Positions 19,031 to 29,837 of a stretch of 44,210 nucleotides of DNA are shown one piece after another. How positions within the stretch are numbered: position 1 is the first letter of the stretch; every line of letters begins with the position of its first letter. Made by a program: the position numbers and the translations under genes. The stretch comes from Massilia sp. (GTDB lineage: Bacteria > Pseudomonadota > Gammaproteobacteria > Burkholderiales > Burkholderiaceae_D). The notes beneath the pieces were generated by a model. The model was not told where the DNA came from and did no database searches. It saw only the letters and a list, made by a program, of their open reading frames with translations. Where the stretch lies: contig JAQGLR010000021.1 in the NCBI GenBank assembly GCA_028292765.1, forward strand, positions 1 to 44,210. Reading direction: 5' to 3'.

Positions 19031-19516
19031 CTAGTCATTGCCGAGTAGGGTGATGGTCGCCGTGCGTGAACCAGCCTGGCGAAACGCTCCCAGGCAGGAT
19101 TCGATTTTTCCTAATCTGACCAGGCCGGGCGAGTGTTCGCCATCTTTATAGAAAATCGCGATATTTCCCCATGGGGCGTAGTAGGCCAGGTCGCCGGCGA
19201 CGGGTGCGGTCGCCGCAGGTGCACCCCTGGTGGACAGACGTCGCGGCAGTTGGCTGATTTTTTCGGTTCCAGCGTAGTCATCCAGTGACAGCGTCAGCGG
19301 CAGGAGGGACGCAAAATCCCGGGAGGTTTCATTATTGTCGAGCGAAACAATGACTGGGGTTCCACCGACATCGATGCGTATTTTCACGCTTGCTCGCTGT
19401 TGCGCCGCGTTTGCGCGCACGATTTGTTCGGCAGCTGCAGCGCCGCCGCCCGTCAACAATGCGAGGCACCCCAGAACTGCAAGGGCGGGGGTTATGCGGA
19501 TTGAAAGCTGTGCCAT
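19031..19516 (-). CDS. cyclophilin-like fold protein, secreted
   Basis: VKIRIDVGGTPVIVSLDNNETSRDFASLLPLTLSLDDYAGTEKISQLP...LAYYAPWGNIAIFYKD. Confidence 0.85.
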   Translation of the reverse strand: MAQLSIRITPALAVLGCLALLTGGGAAAAEQIVRANAAQQRASVKIRIDVGGTPVIVSLDNNETSRDFASLLPLTLSLDDYAGTEKISQLPRRLSTRGAPAATAPVAGDLAYYAPWGNIAIFYKDGEHSPGLVRLGKIESCLGAFRQAGSRTATITLLGND

Positions 19517-19537
19517 GTGTCTTCCTGATCAGGAGTC

Positions 19538-20386
19538 TCATTTGCCAATAACAGGAGCGGAACGTTTCGCAAACACGTCCTTGAAGACAGGCATGGCTGA
19601 AAACACGTTTGGCCAGCCCGCGTAGAACGCGAGGTGAGTCAGCATCTCGGCCGCCTGCTTTTCGGCCAAGCCCTTGTCCATCGCCCGGTTGAGATGGAAG
19701 GGAACCTGCGCAACCTGGCCAGAGGCCACCAACGCGGTGACGGTCACCATGCTGCGGTCACGTGCCGCCAGTCCTGGACGCAGCCATAATTCACGGAACA
19801 GGACGTCGGCCGTGTACTGCACTACGCCTGGTGCGACCTTGCCATAATCCTGCTCGACCATGTTGGCGCGCTTGTCCTCCGCGGCCTTGTCGAGCGGGAG
19901 CAGCACAACGCTTGCCGGTGCAAGCTGGTCCGGGCCAATCTTGCGTCCAGCGAAGACGGCGCTCGCTACGTTCGCCGCTGCCACCGCGTTTGGCCAGCCA
20001 GCGTAAAAGGCAAGGTGCGTGATAATCTCTGAAATCTCGGCAGGTTTGACCCCGTTGTCGAGGGCCCGACCGAGGTAAAACGGCAATTCGACCGGCTGGT
20101 TGCGCGCGATGATGGCTGCCACCGTAACGATGCTGCGGTCGCGCGCCGAAAGGTCGGGACGTTTCCAGATCTCTCCCAGCAACAGATCCTGGGTATAGCG
20201 TTCCAGTGCGGGTGCAGCCATGGGTATCTCCTTGACTGGCGAAGGGCGTGGCGACAAGCCGGAGACGGGGCTGCGCGGCTGTGCGCTTGCACTCTCAGGC
20301 AAGGCAAGCAGCGCCGCGCAGTACAGTGCAGCGCCCGAGAAGACCCGCTTTCCCGCTGCCGCGGACTTACTTGCCGTATTGTTCAT
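19538..20386 (-). CDS. carboxymuconolactone decarboxylase family protein, two CMD domains
   Basis: Repeated [53 protein letters not shown] and [15 protein letters not shown]...[18 protein letters not shown]. Confidence 0.92.
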   Translation of the reverse strand: MNNTASKSAAAGKRVFSGAALYCAALLALPESASAQPRSPVSGLSPRPSPVKEIPMAAPALERYTQDLLLGEIWKRPDLSARDRSIVTVAAIIARNQPVELPFYLGRALDNGVKPAEISEIITHLAFYAGWPNAVAAANVASAVFAGRKIGPDQLAPASVVLLPLDKAAEDKRANMVEQDYGKVAPGVVQYTADVLFRELWLRPGLAARDRSMVTVTALVASGQVAQVPFHLNRAMDKGLAEKQAAEMLTHLAFYAGWPNVFSAMPVFKDVFAKRSAPVIGK

Positions 20387-20888
20387 CGCTGACCTTTTCC
20401 ATCCATTCGACGTTTTTCCCGTTCGCGCCTTCCTGGAGGGCGAAATGCGTCATCGCGCTCGTCGGCGCGGCGCCGTGCCAGTGCTTGACGCCAGGAGGCG
20501 TCCAGACGACATCGCCGGCGCGGATCTCCTGTACCGAGCTGCCCCAGCGCTGCACACGCCCCACGCCAGCCGTCACGATCAACACCTGTCCCATCGGATG
20601 GGTGTGCCAGGCCGAACGCGCGCCCGGCTCGAACGTCACCTGGCCACCTGACAGCGTCGACGGCGGGTGCGCCGGAAATAGCGGGTCGACCCGCACGCTG
20701 CCAGTGAAGAACTGTGCAGGACCCTTGCCCGAAGCCTGACTGCCGGCGCGCGAAACAACCATGTCCCGGGCCTTGTCGTTGGAACCCGGCCGCGGGCTGC
20801 TGGCCGGTTTTGCGTCTCCTTGCCCCGGTTGCGCAAGCGCCGAAGCGGTGAGGGCAAGCAACACCACCGTCGAGATAACCAATTTCAT
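20367..20888 (-). CDS. cupin domain protein, secreted
   Basis: [30 protein letters not shown]...[18 protein letters not shown]. Confidence 0.92.
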   Translation of the reverse strand: MKLVISTVVLLALTASALAQPGQGDAKPASSPRPGSNDKARDMVVSRAGSQASGKGPAQFFTGSVRVDPLFPAHPPSTLSGGQVTFEPGARSAWHTHPMGQVLIVTAGVGRVQRWGSSVQEIRAGDVVWTPPGVKHWHGAAPTSAMTHFALQEGANGKNVEWMEKVSDEQYGK

Positions 20889-20956
20889 ATGCTCTCCTTT
20901 AGCTGTTCGAACCGAGCAGGCCTGGCACGGTACTGACCTTGCCAGGCGCGCTGGAA

Positions 20957-21982
20957 TTACTTGAGATGAGTCCGGAAGAAGGCCGCCAGTTTGTCGAATG
21001 GGATCAGGCTGACACGGTCATAGAGGTCGACGTGGCCTGCGCCCGGGATGACGACCAACTCCTTCGGCTGGCCGGCAAGGCGGTAGGCTTCTTCACTGAA
21101 CTCCTTCGAGTGCGCCTGGTCGCCCGTAATGAACAGCATCGGCCGCGGCGAAATCGTCTCGATATCGTTGAACGGGTAGAAGTTCATGAACCTGGTGCTG
21201 CTCGTCAGGGTTGGGTGCGTCGTCGTCTGCGCCGAGCCGCCTTTGGGCGTGTATTCGCCGCGCGGCGTGCGATAGAAGTCATAGAACTCGCGTTGGACAG
21301 GATGGGTGTCCGCAGTCAGTTCATGCACGGTTCCGCTCGTGTACTTCGTCGCGCCGCCGGTAAATTCGGCATAGCGTTGCTCCGCTGCCGTCGCGATCAG
21401 TTGCTTGCGCTGTTCGACTGTCTGCGAGCGATTCAGTGCATTGCGGCTGGCTGCGCCCATGTCATACATGCTCACCGTCGCGATAGCCTTCATCCGAGGA
21501 TCGATCTTGGCTGCGCTGATAACGAAACTGCCGCTGCCGCAGATGCCCAGCACGCCGATGCGTTGCCGGTCGACGAACCCTCTGGTACCCAGGTAGTCGA
21601 CCGCGGCGCTGAAGTCTTCCGCGTAAATCTCCGCGGAGACGGCATTGCGGGGCTTGCCTTCGCTTTCGCCCCAGAAGGACAGGTCGATGGACATCGTAAC
21701 GAACCCCTGTTCAGCAAGCTTCTGGGCGTAAAGGTTCGAGCTCTGTTCCTTTACCGCGCCCATTGGATGGCCCACGATAATTGCAGGGTTCCCGGACCTT
21801 TTCATGCCTTTAGGGATGTAAAGATTCCCTACGACCTTCATCTGATACTGGTTCTTGAACGTTACTTTCTGAGCCGTGACTTTGTCGCTCTTATAGAAAT
21901 TATCTGCACCGTTCGACATGTCGGCTGCTGTTGCATTCAGCGAGCCGATAGCAAGTGCCGCGCTGAGGAGCAGTTTTTTCAT
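20957..21982 (-). CDS. alpha/beta hydrolase, secreted
   Basis: [61 protein letters not shown]. Confidence 0.92.
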   Translation of the reverse strand: MKKLLLSAALAIGSLNATAADMSNGADNFYKSDKVTAQKVTFKNQYQMKVVGNLYIPKGMKRSGNPAIIVGHPMGAVKEQSSNLYAQKLAEQGFVTMSIDLSFWGESEGKPRNAVSAEIYAEDFSAAVDYLGTRGFVDRQRIGVLGICGSGSFVISAAKIDPRMKAIATVSMYDMGAASRNALNRSQTVEQRKQLIATAAEQRYAEFTGGATKYTSGTVHELTADTHPVQREFYDFYRTPRGEYTPKGGSAQTTTHPTLTSSTRFMNFYPFNDIETISPRPMLFITGDQAHSKEFSEEAYRLAGQPKELVVIPGAGHVDLYDRVSLIPFDKLAAFFRTHLK

Positions 21983-22443
21983 GGGTCAGCTCCAAAGTTA
22001 CGATCTGGTTGAGATGCGTCATTGAGCACACAGCAATGCCCGATCGTCCTGTGCGGCATGGAGGGCGGCCGGGCAGGGGGTGCTGAACTGCGCGAATGCA
22101 GAAATGGTAACCGTGGATCAAGAGTAGAAAACCGTCTGCCATCACTTGACCATATGAGCACACGTCATGAATACGCGACGCCTTTCAACCGCCTGCGTCA
22201 TGAACGTACGAGTTTCCGGAAGAAGTCCCGGAAACGCCGAGGCAACGATCGCCCCTGCTAACAGTCGCTTCGGCGCGTCACATCGAGCCCGGAAACGGGG
22301 TCTTTGATGGCCGGGCAGGCTCTTTTGTGGATGGCCAATATGCTTCAGCCGCACATCAGCGATCCTTCGTCGCCGTGCCTGCGCAGCCGGCACAAACATA
22401 AAGGATGCCCTGCTACAGGGCTGGTGTTCGGCTACCGGGTTGG

Positions 22444-22917
22444 CTAATGGCTTTTCATCTTTTTGAACATTCTCGTCATGGTCTTTGCATCGAGCGAGTG
22501 CATATCGACTAACTTCAGCGATTTGACCATGTGGAGCGTCTCGGCTTTGTACTTCTGAAAATGAGGGGTCTTGAGGTGCGCCTCATAGGCCTCGCGATTT
22601 GCATACATCTCAAGAATTCTGAACTCGGTATCCCGTTCTCGTTGATACATCGGGAAAATGGCGACCACACCCGGCTCCAGTCTTACCGAGGCTTCTGCTT
22701 CGTCTTCAAGAATTGCCTTGTACTGTTCAAGGTACTGTGCGTCCACTTCGATTTCCGAGATTCGCACCATCATTTGTTGCCCCTGGGCGTGCGCGACGGT
22801 GACGCCAGTGAGAAGAAAAGCGGTGATGACCACGGCGAAGAATTTCCGGATCAGGTTGGAAACCAGGTGGCCACGAGTTTTTCGTGATTGCATCGGTCTA
22901 TCTTTCAAGCTGGTCAT
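22444..22917 (-). CDS. putative quinol monooxygenase (ABM domain) with signal peptide
   Basis: VRISEIEVDAQYLEQYKAILEDEAEASVRLEPGVVAIFPMYQRERDTEFRILEMYANREAYEAHLKTPHFQKYK; RBS AAGGAG before this ATG. Confidence 0.85.
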   Translation of the reverse strand: MTSLKDRPMQSRKTRGHLVSNLIRKFFAVVITAFLLTGVTVAHAQGQQMMVRISEIEVDAQYLEQYKAILEDEAEASVRLEPGVVAIFPMYQRERDTEFRILEMYANREAYEAHLKTPHFQKYKAETLHMVKSLKLVDMHSLDAKTMTRMFKKMKSH

Positions 22918-22970
22918 CCTGACTCCTTGATGTGTTTGTAAAAACGGGGGCTGACGCAGCTGCGGCGTCA

Positions 22971-23945
22971 CTAGCTGCGTTCGCCATCGCCCACCACGCG
23001 TAGTGCACGCACGTCGCGCATCGGCGATTGGCCAAAGAACCGGCTGTATTCGCGGTTGAACTGGCTGGCACTTTCGTAACCGACCTCAAAGGCCGCATGC
23101 GCGGCGTCAAGGCCGTCCATCAGCATGCGCCGCCGCGCCTCATGCAGGCGCAGCTGTTTCTGATACTGAAGCGGGCTCATGGACGTCAGGGCACGGAAAT
23201 GGTGGTGGAGTGTCGAGACACCCATGCATGCGACCTCGGCCAGCATTTCCACGCGCAGTGGTTTGGTGTAGTTGTCCCTGATCCATTCGACAGCTTTGGC
23301 TGTGCGCTGGCTGTTGCCGCCTGTGGTCGCGATCGAGCGAAGACCTTGCCCTTCGGCGCTTTGAAGGATGCGATAGATGATTTCACGTTTGATCAGCCCG
23401 CTCATGAAAGCGATGTCCTGGGGAGCATGTTGAAGATCCAAAAGCCGGCAGAACGCATCGAGGAATTCGGCAGTCGTTTGCGCAGTGACCATCGCCGGTT
23501 CGCTTGTGTGGGCCGATGCCGCCGTCTGTTCCTGCTCGCGGCTGGCCAGCTCACGAACCATTGCAATGTCCAGCTTTAGTCGCATGCACAGGTAAGGCGC
23601 CTCCCGGCTGGCCTCGATAACCTGACTTGTCACAGGCAAATCCAGTGAGGTCAAAAGGAAGCGGGAAGGGTCATAGTCGAAGCTCGTGCGGCGTAACGTG
23701 ACGCGCTTTCTCCCCTGCACGACCAAGGCCACGCTCGGCTCATAAGTTACCGCATCCGGAACTGTCGGCGCGCAATAGCGGTACAGCGTAACCCCGGGAA
23801 TCGACGTCTGCAGGCTCGCCGCGGAGCCAATCAAAGCCCCAACGCGCCTGATCAGTTGCGTCAGCAATTCTTCACGGCGAACGGATACGGCCAAAGAAAA
23901 CGGCAAAGCGGTATGGGAAGTCTGGTGCACGGTATTGGTCTCCAT
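22971..23945 (-). CDS. AraC family regulator with AraC_N domain (YqhC-like)
   Basis: IPGVTLYRYCAPTVPDAVTYEPSVALVVQGRKRVTL and C-terminal double HTH; start uncertain (23945 or 23996). Confidence 0.88.
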   Translation of the reverse strand: METNTVHQTSHTALPFSLAVSVRREELLTQLIRRVGALIGSAASLQTSIPGVTLYRYCAPTVPDAVTYEPSVALVVQGRKRVTLRRTSFDYDPSRFLLTSLDLPVTSQVIEASREAPYLCMRLKLDIAMVRELASREQEQTAASAHTSEPAMVTAQTTAEFLDAFCRLLDLQHAPQDIAFMSGLIKREIIYRILQSAEGQGLRSIATTGGNSQRTAKAVEWIRDNYTKPLRVEMLAEVACMGVSTLHHHFRALTSMSPLQYQKQLRLHEARRRMLMDGLDAAHAAFEVGYESASQFNREYSRFFGQSPMRDVRALRVVGDGERS

Positions 23946-24111
23946 TTCCGGCACAAGGATAAGACGGGATGTGAGCGATGCAAATGGAATTGTCACCCGG
24001 CCAGAGGATCAGGCAATGAATCGACAGGATGAGGATACCGCTTGAATCGTGCTGGCCGCAGGCTTGTCGAATCTGCTGAAACGCAATTCAATCTTGTTAA
24101 AAGGAAAGCAT

Positions 24112-24330
24112 ATGAAGATCAAACCCGGCATGCGCCGCTGGACGATACATCGTGCGTGGCGGGAAAATCAGCTTGCTCGAAGGTGATGGCCCGAAGGGAG
24201 GCATGGTGGTCATCGAGTTCGATAGCAAGGAAAAGGCGCAGGCCTGGTACGATTCCCCCGCCTACCGGAGGATCATGCCCATCCGCCATAAATCGGCTAC
24301 CTCGCGCGTGTACATCGTCGAGGGAACCGT
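24112..24330 (+). pseudogene. DUF1330 family gene remnant
   Basis: AGRYIVRGGKISLLEGDGPKGGMVVIEFDSKEKAQAWYDSPAYRRIMPIRHKSATSRVYIVEGT (24137-24328); RBS/ATG at 24112 is in a different frame and the N-terminal part is missing. Confidence 0.75.
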
Positions 24331-25241
24331 TATCGCTGCACGAGCATGCGCTCCAGGGGGCCGAACTCGCGCAGCCGCTGTATCCACCACCTGAGTGCCG
24401 CACCTTCTTCCCCGGTCCTCCAGGCAAGATGAAGCGTTTCGGCGGACCTGGGCTCCTCCACCTTTTTTTCGACGAGGGCGCCCCGGCGTATATCTTCCTG
24501 TACCCAAACCTCCGGAAGGAAGCCGAATCCCAGGCCGGCAAGCTGGAGGTGGTACTTGGTTTGCATATCGGGTACAGCGAGCGTGTCCTGCCCGAACAGC
24601 AGCCCGACGGTGCGTGCCTGCAGCACGCGTGCCGAATCCGAAACGGAAACCGCCCGGTGTTCGCTCAATTCGGCTTTGCCGAGCGGACGATCAATGCCGG
24701 CGAGAGGGTGGTGTGGCGCGACGACGAAGACGAAGGCGACCGTTCCGATCGGTTCGGCCGTGTAGCCGCCACCCGACGGGCCTTCGCCAGCGGCGCCGAT
24801 CAGCAGGTCGACGCGCCTGTCGAGCAGCGCTTCCCAGGTTCCGGACAATTCTTCTTTCGCGATCCGCACACGGGTTTGATCGGCCACCTTGTAGAACTCT
24901 TCCAGGTCGGCGACGAGGCCGGTGGCGCACAGCATGGAGTCGATTCCAATCGCGAACTCGGTCTCCCAGCCCGACGCGACGCGTCTTACACGGCGCTCGA
25001 GATCACCCGCTGCTTTCAGGAGGTAACGGCCTTCCTTCAATAATTCCTCGCCAGCGGGAGTCAGGACGACGCGTGGGCCGAAGCGTTGGAAGAGCTGGAC
25101 ACCCAGGTCCTCCTCAAGCTTGGAAACAGTGTACGAGATGGTTGACGGCACCCGGAATAAATCCTTGGCAGCGGCCGAGAACGAGCCGCGTCGCGCGATG
25201 GTGTCGACGGTAAGGAGGGCGTCGAGGCTAAGTTTTAACAT
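24330..25241 (-). CDS. LysR family regulator, YhaJ-like
   Basis: LTVDTIARRGSFSAAAKDLFRVPSTISYTVSKLEEDLGVQLFQRFGPRVVLTPAGEELLKEGRYLLKAAGDLERRV...GWETEF, recalled resemblance to E. coli YhaJ. Confidence 0.88.
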   Translation of the reverse strand: MLKLSLDALLTVDTIARRGSFSAAAKDLFRVPSTISYTVSKLEEDLGVQLFQRFGPRVVLTPAGEELLKEGRYLLKAAGDLERRVRRVASGWETEFAIGIDSMLCATGLVADLEEFYKVADQTRVRIAKEELSGTWEALLDRRVDLLIGAAGEGPSGGGYTAEPIGTVAFVFVVAPHHPLAGIDRPLGKAELSEHRAVSVSDSARVLQARTVGLLFGQDTLAVPDMQTKYHLQLAGLGFGFLPEVWVQEDIRRGALVEKKVEEPRSAETLHLAWRTGEEGAALRWWIQRLREFGPLERMLVQR

Positions 25242-25309
25242 TCGATATTTTCGATGGCAGGAGCGGAGTTTTTCCGTTTTTCACGTTCAACGGTGTCCGA
25301 CATAATACG
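25242..25309 (+). promoter_or_regulatory. LysR-type box plus promoter, copy A (isochorismatase-cytochrome c); abuts the LysR start codon
   Basis: TCGATATTTTCGATGG; CGTTTTTC at +33; TAATAC at +61. Confidence 0.75.
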
Positions 25310-25466
25310 CCTCGTTGAGTCGCATTGCTTACTTGCAGAGGTGCGAAGCTAGGCGGAGAGGGTCGAACGAATATTCGACTCAATCGATAGCCTTCAAATC
25401 CGGCGCAACCAACAGGCCAAGGGCAGCACGCTGACCTTCACATACTTATTATCGGAAAGATACAAA

Positions 25467-26192
25467 ATGACACTCAAGAACCTGCTCAAATTCGTGTTGC
25501 CTGTTGCCATGGCCTTTGCCGCGGCCACGCCTTCCCAGGCTGCCCAGCCGTCCGCCCAGCCATCGGCCAAGCTCCTGACCCCGAAGAACCACACGCTTAT
25601 CCTGATCGACCATCAACCGCAGATGGCGTTCGCCACGCGCTCGATCGATATCGCGGAACTGCGCAATAACGTCACCGGGCTGGCCAAGGCCGCGAAGGCG
25701 TTCCAGGTGCCGACCATCCTGACGACGGTCGCGGCCACTTCGTTCAGCGGCGCGATTTTCCCGGAGCTGCAGGGCGTGTTCCCGGAGCAAAAGCCGATCG
25801 ACCGCACGACCATGAATACCTGGGAAGACAAGCGCGTCGTCGACCAGGTGAAGAAGTTCGGCCGGAAGAAAGTCGTGATGGCGGCGCTGTGGACGGAAGT
25901 CTGCCTGCTCGAGCCGGTGCTGTCCGCGATCGATGAAGGCTACGACGTCTACATCGTCACCGACGCATCCGGCGGCGTTTCGAAGGAAGCACATGACATG
26001 TCCGTGCAGCGCATGATCCAGGCCGGCGCGCAACCGGTCACCTGGATGCAGTACATGCTCGAATTGCAGCGTGACTGGGCACGTGGCGAAACCTATGCGC
26101 CGGTCATGGACATCGCGAAACAGCACGGCGGTGGCTATGGCCTCGGCGTGATCTATGCAGGCGAGATGTTCAAGGCCAAAGAAGGCAAGTAA
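25467..26192 (+). CDS. isochorismatase-fold cysteine hydrolase, secreted
   Basis: HTLILIDHQPQMAF, NTWEDKRVVDQVKKFGRKKVVMAALWTEVCL (D-K-C triad pattern); signal peptide. Confidence 0.9.
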   Translation: MTLKNLLKFVLPVAMAFAAATPSQAAQPSAQPSAKLLTPKNHTLILIDHQPQMAFATRSIDIAELRNNVTGLAKAAKAFQVPTILTTVAATSFSGAIFPELQGVFPEQKPIDRTTMNTWEDKRVVDQVKKFGRKKVVMAALWTEVCLLEPVLSAIDEGYDVYIVTDASGGVSKEAHDMSVQRMIQAGAQPVTWMQYMLELQRDWARGETYAPVMDIAKQHGGGYGLGVIYAGEMFKAKEGK

Positions 26193-26208
26193 GTCATCGG
26201 CAATGCAC

Positions 26209-26236
26209 AGCCGGCGCACACAGCGCGCCGGCTTTT
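26209..26236 (+). terminator. Hairpin terminator after the isochorismatase gene
   Basis: AGCCGGCGC-N7-GCGCCGGCT-TTT. Confidence 0.7.
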
Positions 26237-26253
26237 CTACGGGAGCTGGAAAA

Positions 26254-26613
26254 ATGCTATTCATGATGCCAGGCTTATTGCTCGCAGCCCTCCTGAGCTT
26301 CCCTGTTGTTTCAATGGCGAGCGACGGACAAAAGCTGGTCCGGGGGCGGTCGGTCTACCAGGCAGTGTGCGCTTCATGCCACGCGCCGGCGAACGTCATG
26401 GTCAGCGCGCCTAAAGCGGGCGACCTCGTGGACTGGGGGCGCAGGGCTCCGGCAGATCGCAAGGGCCTCGACACGCTGACGGATCACGCAGTCGAAGGTT
26501 TCGGCGCCATGCCGCCGAAAGGCGGGCGCTCCGGACTGACCCGCGATGAAATTCGTGCCGCAATCGAGTTCATGCGCAGTGCGCCGACGGCCGCGCAAGC
26601 TGCGGGAGGCTGA
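26254..26613 (+). CDS. c-type cytochrome
   Basis: Signal peptide, VCASCHAPANV haem motif, GFGAMPPKGG distal Met. Confidence 0.9.
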   Translation: MLFMMPGLLLAALLSFPVVSMASDGQKLVRGRSVYQAVCASCHAPANVMVSAPKAGDLVDWGRRAPADRKGLDTLTDHAVEGFGAMPPKGGRSGLTRDEIRAAIEFMRSAPTAAQAAGG

Positions 26614-26667
26614 GTGCAGCGTACTGAATGCACCCCGGCGTGCTCGCCTGGCGGGCGCGGCCTTAAA

Positions 26668-26735
26668 TCGAAAATATCGATGGTAGCCCGGTAAATAATT
26701 CGTTTTTCGCCACGCTTGTCCCTGACCATAATACG
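26668..26735 (+). promoter_or_regulatory. LysR-type box plus promoter, copy B (azoreductase)
   Basis: TCGAAAATATCGATGG; CGTTTTTC at +33; TAATAC at +61. Confidence 0.75.
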
Positions 26736-26967
26736 TTTCGCAGGCTGCAGCGACGAAGCTGCCGATTGTTCTCAAGCCAAAACCGGTGCCCTTACGACAA
26801 TCGACCAGTTCGAATGTCTTTCGAGCGAAGTCAGCGGTTTCGAGCGGGCGGCAGGTCGTGCACACACTAAGGAAATCAGCCGAATGACCAGCAACAAAGT
26901 CTGGACCGACATCGGCGGGTGGATCGCCCGCCTGCTAAACCCGAAACCATCCCCCGAAACGGAAATC

Positions 26968-27582
26968 ATGAGCACACTTCTTCATATCAACAGCAGCGTC
27001 CGTATCAATGGCTCGGCCTCGCGCCAGCTGACCTCCGAGTTCGTCGCAAAATGGCAGGCAGCGCATCCGAACGGCCGCATCGTGGAGCGCGATCTTGCAG
27101 TGGCGGAAGTACCGCACCTGACCGAACAGACGATCGGCGCATTCTTTACGCCGGCGGACCAGCGTAGCGCCGAACAGCTCGACGCGGTCCGGTTGTCGGA
27201 CGAACTGGTGGCTGAACTGGTGGCCGCTGACGTCATTGTCATTGGCGCGCCGATGTACAACTTCAGCGTCAGTTCGGCCTTGAAAGCCTGGATCGACCAT
27301 ATTGCCCGGGCCGGTGTCACCTTCAAGTACACGGAAACCGGTCCTGTTGGCCAGTTGACCGGAAAGAAGGTCATCGTCTTCACATCCCGTGGCGGCGTGT
27401 ACAGCGAAGGGCCGGCCAAGTCGATGGACTTCCACGAGACTTACCTGCGGGGTGTGCTTGGCTTCGTTGGATTAACCGACGTGACCTTTGTTCATACCGA
27501 AGGCCTTGCGCTGGGCGACGAGTCAACCGCGACCGCCTTCTCCAAAACCCGCCTCGCGATGGCTGATCTGGTCGCAGCGTAA
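26968..27582 (+). CDS. azoR: FMN-dependent NADH-azoreductase
   Basis: LLHINSSVRINGSASRQLTSEF, IGAPMYNFSVSSALKAWIDHIARAGVTFKYTETGP; in-frame ATG also at 26884. Confidence 0.92.
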   Translation: MSTLLHINSSVRINGSASRQLTSEFVAKWQAAHPNGRIVERDLAVAEVPHLTEQTIGAFFTPADQRSAEQLDAVRLSDELVAELVAADVIVIGAPMYNFSVSSALKAWIDHIARAGVTFKYTETGPVGQLTGKKVIVFTSRGGVYSEGPAKSMDFHETYLRGVLGFVGLTDVTFVHTEGLALGDESTATAFSKTRLAMADLVAA

Positions 27583-27616
27583 AGGATCATTGCGGCGCCT
27601 GGTCCTTGCCCGTTGA

Positions 27617-27790
27617 GGGCTGGACCGCGCCGCACGCTGCCTTCCCACAGGCGAGGTGCGCGCCTGCGCCCTGTTTGCGCACTGCTTCACTTGCGGCAAG
27701 GATATCTTCGCAGCGAGCCGGATTGCGCAGGCGCTTACCGAGCATGGAATCGCCGTGCCGTGCTTCGATTTCACCAGCCTCGGTGCCAGG
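27617..27790 (+). pseudogene. fragment of alpha/beta hydrolase-OsmC fusion gene
   Basis: [48 protein letters not shown], then unrelated sequence; in-frame TGA at 27614-27616. Confidence 0.75.
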
Positions 27791-27955
27791 CCCGTTGGCT
27801 TGGGTGCGCGCCGCATGCAGGATCGGCGGCGCCACAGGCAAAGCTTTGCCCCTTCCGGGTGCAATCGCGAGACAACATCAAAGATGACCAAGCAGCACGT
27901 CAGGCGCACTTTGCCTGTCCTTGGCGGCGGTTCGGCATCAGACGGGATAATTGAC

Positions 27956-29722
27956 ATGAAATCGACATCGATACAGCTGCTCATCGCGGGTCTCTTCGCA
28001 ACCGGACTGGCGCATGCCCAGGCGGACCTTATCGTCACGAATGGCAAGATTGCCACGATGGTCAAGGAAAATGAATTCGTCCAGGCTGTGGCGATCAAGG
28101 ACGGAAAGATCACGGCTACCGGCAGCAACGCGAAAGTGCTGAAGCTCAAGAGGTCGAATACCCAGGTGATCGATGCGCGGGGCAGGACCGTCATCCCGGG
28201 CTTGAACGACTCGCATACCCATGTCATCCGGGCTGGCCTGAACTACAACATGGAGCTGCGCTGGGATGGCGTGAAGTCACTCAAACGCGCGATGGAAATG
28301 CTGAAGGAACAGGCCGCCAGGACCCCGCAAGGCGAATGGGTAAAGGTGGTGGGCGGCTGGAGCGAAAACCAGTTCGAGGAAAAGCGCCTGCCAACGCTCG
28401 CGGAAATCAACGCGGCGGTTCCCGACAAGCCTGTTTTCATTCTTTATCTGTACGGTCTCGGCTACCTGAACAAGAAGGGCGTGGAGACGCTTGGCTACAA
28501 CAAGGACACGAAGTACAAGGATGGCGTTGTCGAACTCGATGGGAAGGGCGATCCGACGGGCCTGCTCGTCGCCAAGCCAAACGCACTGATCCTGTATTCC
28601 ACCCTCGCCAGGACGAATAAGCTGGGCCGCGATGACCAGGTGAATTCCACGCTCCATTTCTACAAGGAGCTCAACCGCCTTGGCGTCACCAGCGCAGTCG
28701 ACGCCGGCGGCGGCGGCCAGGCTTACCCGGAGGATTACGGGGTCACGATCGAGCTCGCCCGTCAGGGCAAGCTGTCCGTCCGCACCTCGTACTACCTGTT
28801 CGCCCAGAAGCCCGGCAAGGAACTCGAGGATTTCCAGCGCTGGATAACGCTCACGCAGCCGGACAAGAACGACCACATGTTCTATGCCAACGGGTTTTCA
28901 GCGGAAGGGGCCGGCGAGAACCTGGTCGCGAGCGCTGGCGATTTCGAAAATTTTCTCGAGCCGCGCCCGGAGCTTCCCGAGCAGATGGAGGGCCAGCTGG
29001 AACCGGTGCTGGCCTTGCTCATCAAGAACCGTTGGCCGTTCCGTCTTCACGCCACCTATGGCGAGAGCATCGAGCGCGACCTGGCCGTGATCGAGAAGGT
29101 GAACAAGACGACTCCCCTCAACGGCTTGCGCTGGATTATCGACCATGGCGAGACCATCACCGACGACCAGATCAGGCGTATCAAAAAGCTTGGTGGCGGC
29201 ATCGCCGTGCAGAACAGGATGTACTTCCAGGGCGAGGTGTATTGGAAACGCTACGGCGCCCAGGCACGGCAGATGCCGCCGATCCGGAAGATGCTCGACC
29301 TTGGCTTGCCGGTCGGGCTCGGGACGGACGGTACCCGCGTCAGCAGCTACGGTCCATGGCCCGCGGTTTACTGGGCCGTCAGCGGCAAGACGGCCGGTGG
29401 GCTCCGGATGTGGCGAGACAAGGATGTCCTCACGCGGTTCGAAGCTTTGCGCCTGATGACGCGCGGTAGCGCCTGGATGAGTGGAGAAGAAACCGTCAAG
29501 GGGACAATCAGCCCGGGGCAGTACGCCGACCTGGTGGTCCTGCCACAGGACTACTTCTCGATGCCCCTCGAGAAGATCAAGGACCTTGAAAGCGTACTGA
29601 CTATCGTGAACGGTAAGGTCGTGTATGGCGCCGGTGGCTACCAGTCACTGGCCCCGCAGCTGCCCCCTGTTTCCCCCGCATGGAGCCCGGTCAGGTCCTA
29701 CGGCGGATATCAGAACAAATAG
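27956..29722 (+). CDS. amidohydrolase family protein (YtcJ-like), secreted
   Basis: [66 protein letters not shown]. Confidence 0.93.
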   Translation: MKSTSIQLLIAGLFATGLAHAQADLIVTNGKIATMVKENEFVQAVAIKDGKITATGSNAKVLKLKRSNTQVIDARGRTVIPGLNDSHTHVIRAGLNYNMELRWDGVKSLKRAMEMLKEQAARTPQGEWVKVVGGWSENQFEEKRLPTLAEINAAVPDKPVFILYLYGLGYLNKKGVETLGYNKDTKYKDGVVELDGKGDPTGLLVAKPNALILYSTLARTNKLGRDDQVNSTLHFYKELNRLGVTSAVDAGGGGQAYPEDYGVTIELARQGKLSVRTSYYLFAQKPGKELEDFQRWITLTQPDKNDHMFYANGFSAEGAGENLVASAGDFENFLEPRPELPEQMEGQLEPVLALLIKNRWPFRLHATYGESIERDLAVIEKVNKTTPLNGLRWIIDHGETITDDQIRRIKKLGGGIAVQNRMYFQGEVYWKRYGAQARQMPPIRKMLDLGLPVGLGTDGTRVSSYGPWPAVYWAVSGKTAGGLRMWRDKDVLTRFEALRLMTRGSAWMSGEETVKGTISPGQYADLVVLPQDYFSMPLEKIKDLESVLTIVNGKVVYGAGGYQSLAPQLPPVSPAWSPVRSYGGYQNK

Positions 29723-29837
29723 CGGTTCCCCGCGGCGCGACCGGGGACAGTAGCCAGGCACGTTCTGTCCCGGTCGGATTCGACCCAAGCCCGGTTCCGC
29801 TGCGTTCAAGCCCGTCCAGACTTTGAACCGGGCTCAG

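Noticed and set aside
22937-22945. GTAAAAACGG as a possible fifth copy of the LTTR promoter block
   Set aside because: No TCGA-N4-TTCGA box or -10 at the conserved spacings.
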